A program made the translations under genes and the position numbers. This document shows positions 24,299 to 35,559 of a stretch of 64,000 nt of DNA, piece after piece (the first letter of the stretch is position 1; the number at the start of each line of letters is the position of its first letter). The notes beneath the pieces were generated by a model. That model had not been told where the DNA came from and ran no database searches. It saw only the letters and a program-made list of their open reading frames with translations. The stretch lies in contig NC_092359.1 in the NCBI RefSeq assembly GCF_030848805.1, positions 5,879,001 to 5,943,000 on the forward strand, read 5' to 3'. Source of the DNA: Temnothorax longispinosus. Lineage: Eukaryota > Arthropoda > Insecta > Hymenoptera > Formicidae.

Positions 24299-27200
24299 CT
24301 GCGCAAGAATTAAATAATTAGTATTAATATTTACAGCAATTAAGATATATTATTAAAATACAAGTGATGTAAATTAATTATTATTTTTGAGCCAAGAATA
24401 GAATAGGAATTTAGGCTAGAAAAATATTAAAACATAGTTTTAAAAAAGTCAAGTATCAAAAGAGGAAGAGAGAAATTTTTACGTGATGGAAAGGGCATGA
24501 CATCTGACATCGATTAATTTTAGTACAGTGAAAAAAATGTCGATGTGTACTGCACTTTAATGCACGGTAAAGTTAAAAATGGTTGACATTTGCGATTTAT
24601 TATTGACCTTAAATGTTCTCCGGAAGCGCGTGCAAGCTTGCAGGCATTTAAAGCGCTTTGTAAAAATAGTTATTGAACATTAGAAAAAGGGTAAAACACC
24701 AGACTTGTGTTGGCATTAGTTGAAACATGCAATTTGTAGTTTTATACAGCTTTTTTCGCCTACGGTTTTAGAAAATGCAACATTGTGCGGCCTTGTGTGC
24801 ATTTAAAATTTTACGAAATTTTTATATGTATCTATATGTGCATAAACGATAAATCATTAAAGTAAACTTTTCTTGCGCTTTGTAAAATATAAAAGAAATA
24901 AAGAAATGTCGCGTATAAGAAATGATTCACACACAAATTAAAAATAATTCGCGACAAGAAAAGCGTGTGAATAAGGCTTGAAGAGCCTGACCCCGGGAAA
25001 CGCTTGTCGCCCAGATGTTAAATGGAGTAAATAATTTCCCAACATGCTTCGTACACATAGCGGTCATATAGAACGGCTGATAAATAAAATCTCATGTATG
25101 AAAACTCAAATATTTCATTATTTTTTAAACTTTTAACATAATGTCGCAACAGGATTACATCTTATCATTTATATTTATTTATTTGCACAAGCCTGGTGCA
25201 AATTTAAATGAGAATTAAATGAAAAATATACGATATAACGTGCAGGACTATACAGGATTATAAAAATTGTTCCAAGTTCATTAACATACGACCGTGACTA
25301 ACATATTGGCAATCGAATCAATAAAGTAACGCAAAAATTATTTTAAAAAAATAGGGACCAACGTTTAAATGCGTGCAAAGTGTTCCTGAACTATCGCACT
25401 TTAATGCAATTACTGCATCTGGGAATTCGAGAGTTTAAAGAGTCTAGACCTAGATCTATAGGGCTTAAAGATTCACTCGAAATCCCACGCATCTAAGAAT
25501 CTAAAGATATCCCTTCTCTCAGGTCTTGGAATCTATAAATTTGAATATTCAAATATTCACGATTTCTGCGCGAGCATTCAAAATAATTCGCAACGCAAAC
25601 TCCTATATGCTTATGTTAGATTTGCATGTACATCAAGTATAACGTAAAACTGATTTATATCGAATCATAAACGCGACCCATATCTAATAATATTCATGTA
25701 AAAAAAGTAAATGCAATAATGCATGGCGCGAGACACTTACGGCAACGGTTTGCACGTATCTTTCCACGAACTCTTTCCACTCGGAGACTCTTTGCGGATG
25801 GTTTATCGGATGGTGAATTATTTCGTTAATTTACTTTAATTTACTCGGTTTACTTTAGGAGGTGCATATATACTCCACACAATTTACTCGCGAATACATT
25901 CGTCCCCGCCTCGTTTCGTGCACTCTATCGTACTTCTCACTGTGGATACATCTGCACTCTTCGATCGGCGAGATTGCATCCCGACGACGTCGCTAGCGAT
26001 CTCGGAATAATGCGATCCGAAGGGGTGCATTATGTTTGGGGTTGTTCCTAGTCCTCAACGGGGGTGGCGCTAAGGGTGTAGGACGCGTGCGCAGTTTATG
26101 ATCGAAAGCACTGACCTGGTTTAACCGGTCTTAACTTGTAATATCGCTTATTTATTCTGTGCGCACAGTAGGATTTGCCGGTCATTCATTGTCAATACTA
26201 ATATATCGTTATTATATTTGTTAGACATTTGTAATTATTAAGTATATGCGCAAGATATGTAAGTGCTCGATTTAACCGGATGATAAAAAATATTCTATTT
26301 ATTTATTTTTATTTTGTACGGACGCGAGTTATTGCATTAATTCGTTATTATTTTCCAAATTTTATTGTTTCTCAAAACTACAGATATTTCAAAATAGAAA
26401 ACTGTCGGAATTTAAAGCACAACGCGAGTGCTTATGCTTTTCTTCACCCAGCGATTTGATATCTACTGATGAAACACGCGAAGATCTATACGGATTTAAT
26501 TAACTTTAAGAATTGAAAGACTTAAAAGAAACCAAGAAGAACCTAAATCTAGGATCTGAGGAGACATAAGTAATATAACACGAGTTCATATAATAATTAT
26601 ACAATAATAATCCAGATAAATAATGATTCACAACATAAAAATACAGAGGAGTTTGATACGAGAAATCAGAGAGAGAATCAGAGAGAATTCAGAATGTACT
26701 CTTACATTAGAGTCAAAACGCCCAGCATGTTTGAGCGAATCCAAAAATTCAAAGATTTAAAAGTCCAAAGGCCTAAAATTGAATGTTTATCTTAGCAATA
26801 CAAGTATCAACCTCTTTCATGTAATAACCCCTCGCATTCGCGAGCTCGCCGTGGATGGAACTTAGTAAACAACATCGCAACGTGCTAACGAGCAAATAGG
26901 GAACCCGCCTGCAGCTGCAACGTGAATGTACCCAGGTGTATCCCTTAACGAAGTATCGTCGAGAACCGCTGCCGTCGACTACTTCGCGAATTTTTGATTT
27001 ACTTAAATCCGTCACACACGGAGGATTCTAAAGTCGTGGAATTTGGAATAACCAACGAATCAAGAATAACGCTGAACAAATATTTAACAGAACCTCCCTT
27101 TTGTAACGACGTCTTTCCGATGCATCCGCATTGAAACGTTCTTAGATATTTGCCCTTAGATATTTATTCGTTTTAAATATATTTTCTTAAGAAACTTAAC

Positions 27201-28880
27201 AATTCGATTATCCACCTATTTAGAATTTTTTATTTAATTTATTTATATGAGAGATTATGCAAAATGTGGACTCTCCAAAAATGCAAATTTCTTCGTTGAA
27301 ACCACGAACTCAGGTGCATTCTTTAACAAGAAATCTGAAATATATTATCTCAAATCCTTTCTTAATTTAAGTAAAAATTATTTAATTAAAAGTTTAGAAT
27401 ATATATCGTATACATATATATATATTTTTTTTGTCCAAATTTGTTTATCTCACAAATTGTAAGTAGAGCCAAACAACAAATACAGAAGAATCTTTTTTGG
27501 AATATCTCAGAGGATCTGACATGAAACTGTAAATACGCGAAGAGGCTTTTACAATGAAACAAAAAGTATACAGGAATTTTGTGAAACGTGACAAACGATG
27601 ATAAGGATTTTGCATGGAAGAGTCCGCGAACGTGCAGAACGACGAGAAGAATTTTGCGAGCATGCAAAGTAACGACGGGCGAACATAATGAGGTACAGAG
27701 CCGTTCTACGAGCGAGAAAAGCATTCCGCGAACGAAAGAGTAACATTCTCGCGACTCTGCTCTGTGTATAATTTTCAATATAAACAGGTCGAGAGAGAAT
27801 ATTTGCAAAAAGCGCATTGAATTTAAAATTTGTATCTTGCGGACTTCTTCAAGAAGATTCCAACAAACTGTACAGTGACAAGGATTCCGGGATCTTGCAA
27901 ATCGGTGAAGCAGAATCTACGAGCGAGTATAGTGGGGTGTATTGTAAGAAGGCAATGAGGACGAGTCTATATGAGCGGGAAAAGCGTGAGGAAAGTTTCT
28001 AGCGGTAGACAAAACGGATGCAAGGAACTCCGTGAACACGTAAAAGCGACGAACTAGCCTTCTATCGAGGAATAAAGTGATTAAGTGGGCTTTGCAAATG
28101 GAAAAAAAATGTCAAGGAAGAACTTACGTGCGAATAAAATAACGAGAGAGATTTAACTAACGCTAAAAGCCTTGTAGAAAGTTTTATTAATATTAAGAAA
28201 ATATTAATACTAATTTATACAAGGTGACAAGAGGGATTCTAATCATCAGCACAAAATAAAATGATGAGAAACTTATGAGCAAAAAGAAACAACAATAAAG
28301 ATTAATTTCAGAAACATGCAAAGATAACTATCGGCGCTTTAAGATAGCTAGGAATTGTCTTAAAAGAAATAATTATTAATTATTATTTAAACAATATGTA
28401 TATACGAAGAGAATGCTAACAGAAAGAATTATTGATAATTCTTCACAGACAATCCTGGTGAAATGCTATTCTAAGTAAACAAAAAAAAAACGATCACAAA
28501 TGAGGAAAATCTTAAATATTCCAGACCCGATTCTCTATTTATGAAGAGATACGTTCGAACATGTTTCCTCTCTATTTATTATTCCCCTTAGAAATCGCGG
28601 ATGGTGATAAACGACTCGAATCATAACTCAGAACATGTCCACAAACTAGGACAACAGCAGCGAGTATCTCTACAACTATGTGCTTCCATATTACAAATGA
28701 AGAAAAAGCGTGTCCATCACAATGGACGCTATAGGTGCGAGGGGATTAGGAATTCTATGAATTATCGAGAAAACGTAATCCTCGATATCTTCAACTGATA
28801 GAATTCAGGAGTATCAGGGTGGGATTCTAAGTACACACACACACGCGATATAATTCAATAAAGCGAAATAAATCCTTACG
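24299..28880. other. Upstream of the Drep-2 CIDE-N exon; probable 5' exon near 25,741
   Basis: Read on the minus strand, position 25741 is followed by GTAAGT, and the preceding 90 bases are open in the frame needed by the next exon (…EWKEFVERYVQTVA). The frame lacks an ATG before an upstream stop, so this is either a 5' untranslated exon or one preceded by another coding exon. The rest is AT-rich with short frames only and some gaatctaaag-type degenerate repeat. I see no other gene. Confidence 0.35.
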
Positions 28881-30640
28881 GGGGCGGTCGGGCGGACGTT
28901 CCAAGTTATAAGCAAGGATTAATCGCGAGGGATACTCTGAACAAACACAATTCTGTAATCGGGCAATCGGGTTTCAGGGCAATCTCAATCTCGTGAGCAC
29001 ATAGAGAGAAGATGTCCCCGAAAGAGGCGAAATGAGGCCGTGCGATTCTACAAACGAAAAAAGTGGAGCATTCGCGCGGACACCTATCTTTATGGGAAAA
29101 CCGCGCGTCTGTCGAGGCGGGGAAGGAGCAGGCTGAAGGGCTCGTCCCTTCGGCCGTTCGGCCTTGCCTAGAGGGTGATGCACTCTGGGGGGGTGCAAGC
29201 CGAGGACCGATCTCGTCGGGTGTCACGAGGTCACGTGAAAATAGGTCATCGAGAGGCGTCCTCTCCGCGGAGAGAGAAGACTCTCCCACGACGGGCGACG
29301 AGATTCCTCTCGTTCGCGATACAAAATAAAGCAGGAATACGAGATTTCTCCTTCCCTCTCCCACCCCTCCCGCGTCGCGAGAATGATTCGCGGGGTGGAT
29401 GCTGCATGGGCGCGTGAGATGGGAAGGAAGCTGCCGGAAGGATATGCGTACCTCTCTTGCCATTACGTCATAGCCCTGCAGGTAAGGAACCGTCCCAGCA
29501 GCAAGCGCGCGGTTTTATTCCGAAGGAACGACCACCAAGGCGAAGGGGAAGAAGGCTGCACGTCGCATATCGGGGGATGCTGCTTTCTGGTCGCGCTGCT
29601 GTCCGCCCAGCTTGCTCTCGCGCGTACACCCTCGCAAGGTGTCTCTCTCTCTCTCTCTCTTTATCTTTCTCGCCTTCTCGCACCGTCTCTGCCCCTCTCT
29701 CCTATTTCTTCCTCTCCCTCTCTCTCCCTCTCTCTTTCTCTCTCTCTTTCTTTTCTCCTCTCTTCTTCCTATCGGGCGCGATACTTGGCTCGGCCGGTCG
29801 TCTGGCTGGCTGGACTCACTGACCGAATAGCGGCGGGCTGTAGCTACTGGCTGGATGGCTGGCTGACTGGCTGACTTGTATCACTGATCACGGCCGACAG
29901 ACGTGGTGGTCTTCCCTTCCTCACGCGGCTGCTCCTCGCCGAGACGCTGCTCGCCGTTCCTGTCGCACCCGCGGCGCCGCGCCTCGCTCCGTCCCGCTCC
30001 CACGCACGCACGTACGCGAGGTAGACGAGAGCGAGGAGCGCACAACACCCTCCGTTATATACCGCGATTAAAGCACGGCCGCCCCCGGCCGGCCGCCCCT
30101 GCGCTGCCGTGCCGCCAGGACAGACAGCGGGTGGTGTGAGAAAGAGGGCGAGTAAAACGGCGAGGAGCGACGAGCAGGGGCTGCGGCGACGTACCGTACG
30201 TCCGTCGACGTGGACGTACCTGGCCCGACGACCGTGCCGTGCGTACGTGCGATTAGCTGGCGTGCGTCTAAGATTTCACTGGCGCATACGACAGGGGCCC
30301 CCGCGAATTGTAACACTCGCTTCCTCCCAGCGGTTACTGCGGCGACTCCTAGTTTTAGATCGATTCTCCTACGGTACGTACCGCCGTACGCCGCGAGGGG
30401 TCGGAAGGGCCGCTCTGCACATAGCCACCCTCTCCTGTCCGCCGCCCTGTCCCCTCCCTCCCTCCCGCCCGCCCCCCCACCCCCTCTCGCCGACACTCCG
30501 CCGCCGCCTGAAACCCCTAGGAAACCTCGCCCCCGTGAACGCCACCGACAGCCGACACCTGCGACTACGTGGGAATGTGCCACCCCCTGAGGATACGGGG
30601 TTGCATTTGGGGTAGGAGATTTCGAGGGGTGAGACTTCTC
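28881..30640. promoter_or_regulatory. GC/CpG-rich island between Drep-2 and CEP131
   Basis: About 1.7 kb of CpG-rich sequence with many overlapping frames on both strands (proline-, arginine- and glycine-rich translations), which is characteristic of noncoding GC-rich DNA. It lies upstream of Drep-2 on the minus strand and is a reasonable place for its promoter. A forward frame from 29383 ends at a good donor (CAG|GTAAGG at 29481), so a small 5' exon on the plus strand cannot be excluded. Confidence 0.35.
29637..29765. repeat. CT-rich low-complexity tract
   Basis: An imperfect CTCTCT/CCTCTC run of about 125 bases inside the GC-rich island. Confidence 0.85.
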
Positions 30641-31086
30641 TCCGTGGGTAAATGCGATCTTGGGTCAACGATTACGACGATAAAGTCGACGCAGTCCCGA
30701 TAAGAGAGATCTTTCCTTCGGAATTCGATGAACAGGTGTTTTCCTGACCGAGAGTTGAAACGGAAGGTATCGAGTGGAAGTGGTCTTACAGTGGTCAGGC
30801 AGAGTTCAGTCTTGCACAAGGGGGAAATCTCCGCGAGACACTACGATAATATGATAAAATTCTTCGTAGTTCGATAAATATAATCTTTTGTTTATAATCT
30901 TTCGTATTATTTAGAAATCAAAGTTTGATGTAGTATACAAAATATGTCATAATGATGGGTTCAACGAAAAGGGTTTATTTCTGTGCAAAAAACGCATTTA
31001 GCGTACAGTCACAATCGTTCCTTCGTTTTCGCGTTCACCTGCAAATATGCATATGCGTGCATTTCATGTTTCGCCGACACATGAAA

Positions 31087-31784
31087 GCCCGAGCAGAATA
31101 GCTTACTTATAATTTTAAGATAATGTTTTATCCTTTAAGGACGTTCTCTCGTCCTTATATTAGAGAAAATCGATTTTCTTAGAATTTTCTTGAAACTGTG
31201 AATATACGTTAATTTAGGTGTGCTTTATGCATGGTATAAAATTTCAGTACCTCTTCCGGTATAAAAAATCAAGATACTGAGCCTCAAAGTTTCAACTTTT
31301 ACTAATGAAAAGGTTTTCCAGGCCAAACGGTAAGAGATACGAGGTTGGCCAAGAGGACCAAAGTTGCTCCTCTCGTCGAGTTCTATAAGGAAAAAATGCC
31401 AAAACTAAAAAAAATTAAATTAAAAAATTTTTTTTTGAAACTTTGAGGCTCAGTATCTTTATTTTTTATATCGGAAGAGCTAGGTATACTGAAATTTATA
31501 CCACGCATAAAGCACACCTAAATTAACGTATATTCACAGTTTCAAGAAAATCCTAAAAAAATCGATTTTCTCTAGTATAAGGACGAGAAAACATCCTTAA
31601 ATCTTTGTTTTTAGTAACGCACAATACTGTCTTGTGTCTCAAGTCTTACAAATATCGACACTTCATGCATACGTTTAAGACGTGAGACACAAGACAGTAT
31701 TGTGCGTACTAAAAACAAAGATTTAAACATTTAAAGCATAAAACATTGTCTTGAAATTATACGTCAGCTATTCTCTGCTCGGGC
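31087..31784. mobile_element. Large foldback element (about 700 bp) with a nested insertion
   Basis: The outer ends are gcccgagcagaatagc (31,087-31,102) and its inverse, gctattctctgctcgggc (31,767-31,784). The arms match inward over more than 200 bases, including ataatgttttat, agaaaatcgattttc, gtgtgctttatgc and gatactgagcctcaaagttt, leaving a loop of about 140 bases (31,296-31,435). The right arm is interrupted by a second hairpin (31,597-31,726). There is no coding capacity. The element sits just upstream of the CEP131 start. Confidence 0.8.
31597..31726. mobile_element. TTAA-flanked MITE (130 bp) inserted in a foldback arm
   Basis: The ends read TTAAATCTTTGTTTTTAGTA and, inverted, TACTAAAAACAAAGATTTAA. 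The arms continue through cgcacaatactgtcttgtgtctc. TTAA at both boundaries matches a piggyBac-type target duplication. The corresponding place in the left arm of the host foldback lacks this sequence, so the insertion is younger than the foldback. Confidence 0.75.
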
Positions 31785-31838
31785 CCTAAAGAGAACCCAT
31801 TCACCTGATTCACCCTTGTTTACAACACGTGCATCGCC

Positions 31839-34800
31839 ATGGCGATCGACGAGCGGCGCTTAAATAAATGCATCTGCACGTCAATGCACGTAAGTTTGTC
31901 GACCAGCTCGGTATACCCCGTTTACATATTTTCCCGTAGGCAAATATATCAAACGGACATGGCAGCGAAGAATTTACGCGAGAAAAAGCGTGATTTCAAT
32001 CAGAACCTGATCGAGCCGTCTCGCTCGTTCGAACAGTTGTGCAACATGATGAACAAATTGGAAAAAGATAGCAATATTGAAATCGCGGGATGCAATCGAA
32101 TGGATTTACTGGCCGTCGATGTAAAATACGATGTCGATCTCGAGCCAGCAATGCGCAAGTACTCGGGACAAGTAAGAAATAAAAAGTTCAACTTTAAGTT
32201 TATCTTTGAGAATAAAGTCTGATTTATTCAAGGATTATATCGATATTCATAAGCGCGATAACTTCGCTCCGTTATTAAAAATCAAATTCTAATTGAGCGC
32301 AGATCGAACCGGAGAAAGATGTTGCCACAGACAAATGTGGGTCAATTACAACAACTTACGATGATATAATGTCCTTCTTAGGGACGCTAGAAAATGGTAC
32401 TGAGATTTAATGAACTAGCATCGTTAAAATTATACTTAAAAAATTTAGGGTTTCACTTATTTTATTTGTTAAAAAAAAATTTGTGTAATGTTACAATCTT
32501 TATTGCAGAAGATACGCCGGAGAGTGACGTAGCTGCCAATAACGCAACAATTGTAATCTCGTCCTGCCAAAATCCTAGTAGGTGGGGACTTCCTCTAATA
32601 TCTTGTAAGCGAAGTGTATCGCGCGTGAAAGAAGAAAACGGATAAAAATTATGTAAAACGTTTCTCCTCCCGCAGGTACGAAGTGCAGAACCTCAGCTGT
32701 CAACGGGACGATTTAGAGACCGCGATATTACAAATCGAGGAGAAAAATGCGACGATAGAGTGTTTGAAAAATCAATTAAAGTCCGAGCGCAAGGCGGCGT
32801 GCGATAAAATGACGTCGCAGAAACGCCATCACGTTGTCAAGACGAAGGAGTTGGAGAACAAGTACCGGACGATTGTGAAACGCCATCAGAAGTTTATCGA
32901 ACAACTGCTCGCCGAGAAGACGGATCTCGCGCAGAAATGCGACTCCCTGGCGCGACAAATTAAAGAGATGGAACAGAAGATCCAGCGAGACTTGAAAGTA
33001 ATTAGCGAGAGACACGCCGTCGAGTTGCAACGCGCGAAGGAGAATATGGCAGCGTCCGAGAAGATCCGGCGTGAACGATGGCTGGAGATGAAAACATCAA
33101 AAATCAAGGTAATCGTTAATTTACGTCGATTATTATTAGAAAATATAATTCAAGAGCTCACTTCTCGAGTCTCAAATTACAAATTCAATTCTGGAAAGTA
33201 ATATCTTTAGGCAGGGGGGATGAGCAAAGAGATCTGACAGGTAACTGACATTACAGACAAAATGTTATATAGTATAATGAAGTTACACGGCGCAATAATT
33301 AATTAAATACTACACGGAGATTATTGATATCGTAGGAAATGACAGTAAAAGGGCTAGAGCCAGAATTGCACAATATGATGGAGCAACATCAACAGGAGAT
33401 ACAGGAGTTAAGACGCACGCATATAAAGGAGTTACAAGATACGGAATTGCGCGCGATGCGTAGGTCGAATCAGCAGCTGGAGCAATTGCGAATCGAGTTG
33501 ACAGACAGCCATGAGAAAATGTTGGCCAAGGAGAAAGATATATTGGCGGCAAGGTATCGTAAATCCTGCACAACGTGTATCAATCTTAATATAATTTTAA
33601 TTAATAAATTAATCCGAATAAGAGACATTTACTTCGCCAAAAAATTAATAACAATTAATTGTAAATAAATTAATTTTAATTAAGTCTATATAAAGCATAA
33701 TGATATTGATTAGGTACAAAGAAAACCTGGAAGAGCAAGAAGCGCATTTTCAGACGCAACAAAAGACATTCGTGGAGCATTTCGAAAGAGAGAAATCGAT
33801 GCTCGTTGCAGAGCAAAAGAAACGCGACCGGGAAACAAGCGTGATGATACAACAAACGGAATTACATTTTCAGGTCGGTTTTAAAAATATTCTTCACTGT
33901 TGACAAGAAACAATCATTTAACAACAATTTATATAATTACTTAACTTTTTTCTGCAGAAAGAAACGGAAAGATTAAAAGAGCAACACGAAATTGCCAAGA
34001 GGAATTGCGAGGAATCCTTGAAAAAAGAATGGCTCGCGTGGGCGGATAATTATAAAAAAGAACAAAGCGTGACTTTCACAAAAGCGGAGACTGCAATTCG
34101 TAACAATTGTCAAAAGGAGAGAGACAAGCAGATAGAGCTCGCTATAGTTAGACTGGAAAAAGAATCTCGTGAAATGCAAACTAAACTGCAGCAAAGTTTC
34201 GATAATAAATTGGAGTAAGTTTATAACGTATCTTCCCAATTAAGCATATAGAAGTATTAAGAAAATTGTCACAATTCAATTGTCGAAATCATTTTCAGAC
34301 TAATGAAAGAAGATTACGATGCAAAATTGCAAGCCGCAATTAAAAGCGAGGGTATTTATAAAAATAAATTACTATTATTGGAAGAAAGATTCAAATGTAC
34401 AGAAATTCAGTTTGGAAAAACAGAAAACAAATTAAAAGAATGCATATCCAATCTCAATAATATGAATGAGGTAAATTTTATGAAAATAACCAATTGATTA
34501 CATATCATTACTATCATTAATTTGCAATTTGTCGATTTATAGACGATTGTGAGGTTGACTACAGAGAGAGACGATGCAAAAAAGATAGCAAGGAAGGAAA
34601 TTGAGACGGAAAAAAGAGAGTTGGAAGATAAAATCGCATCGCTTTATCAAGAAATAACACAGAATAACGTTAACAGAGATCAACTTATGGCACAATTGCA
34701 TAGCAGGTAAAGATTAATATCCGATAACGCATAAAAGATTAATGCATAAATCGATATCATAAATTATTGTAATACATCGCAACAAATATTATAGACTCAA

Positions 34801-34961
34801 TGAATATGACGCTTTGTTTTAGAATAAAATTTATAGTTACTCAAAAAGTTTTAATTATAAAGAATCTCAATAAAAAACTTGGTGACGCTAATTCAAGATG
34901 CGAACACTTGGAAAAATTACTGGACCAACAAAGAAAGGAATATATTTTGAAAACTTTGTAA
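31839..34961 (+). CDS. CEP131: Centrosomal protein of 131 kDa homolog (CEP131/AZI1; fly dilatory)
   Basis: Ten exons keep frame: 31839-32171, 32303-32396, 32509-32581, 32676-33108, 33336-33553, 33714-33873, 33958-34214, 34299-34470, 34543-34706, 34823-34961 (680 residues). From exon 4 the protein is almost wholly coiled coil. The family is shown by the block at the start of exon 5, KEMTVKGLEPELHNMMEQHQ, followed by QEIQELRRTHIKELQDTE, and by the late blocks ERDKQIELAIVRLEKES and RCEHLEKLLDQQRKEY, which line up with the C-terminal half of vertebrate CEP131. CEP131 is a centriolar satellite and transition-zone protein needed for cilium assembly. The N-terminal part is much shorter than in vertebrates (about 1,080 residues). 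A second in-frame ATG at 31959 is an alternative start. A poly(A) signal AATAAA lies at 35,105. The gene converges on DRG1. Confidence 0.9.
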
Positions 34962-35559
34962 ATAATTTATGATTGCATGTATATATATGTATGTGTATAT
35001 GTAAGGATAAATTAATTTTTACTATAGAAATATTTTTTCCATTTTTAAAACACGAATTATTTGCCATGAATTATATATGTTACGAAATATGACGTTATAT
35101 ACGAAATAAATCATATCGATAATTCATATCTTCAATATTTTGCTTAATTTATATGGATATTTTATATGGGAAAAGGATTATTTCCGTTCATACGAGTATA
35201 CAAAATAAAAAATGTATAATTTGAGATTTTTTTTATATCGTATATTATATACCCATTCAAGAAAGCTTAAATGATAGGTATAAAATATAAATCTCGAGAT
35301 TGTGTTTTATACACAATTTCACATATAAAACCAAATGTATTTATAATGTTGCAAAGATTTACCACAGTTCTTCATTATTTATGTTACATTTGCATGTTTT
35401 CTCATCATCAATCAAATATAATAGCGATTTAAATATATATATTATATGTACGTATATAATATATCCATTATATTTAATTAAAATGCAATCTTTTTACAAA
35501 CCTGATATCATTAATCTCATTAAGTTTATTTGTGCTGCCAAGAAACGACAAGAAAAACA
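34962..35559. other. Convergent intergenic space CEP131/DRG1 (3' UTRs)
   Basis: AT-rich sequence holding AATAAA at 35,105-35,110 for the plus-strand CEP131 and, read on the minus strand, AATAAA at 35,530-35,525, about 30 bases past the DRG1 stop. No gene. Confidence 0.6.

Noticed and set aside
26773..27015. 80-codon minus-strand frame upstream of Drep-2 considered as its first coding exon
   Set aside because: No donor in the right phase was found at its end and its translation does not resemble CIDE-family N-termini.
28906..29463. 185-codon minus-strand frame in the GC-rich island
   Set aside because: Low-information composition, several overlapping frames on both strands, no family resemblance. 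Long frames are expected in GC-rich DNA.
30068..30615. Overlapping 126-171 codon frames on both strands
   Set aside because: Proline-, glycine- and arginine-rich translations from CpG-rich sequence. No start context, splice pattern or domain favours any one of them.
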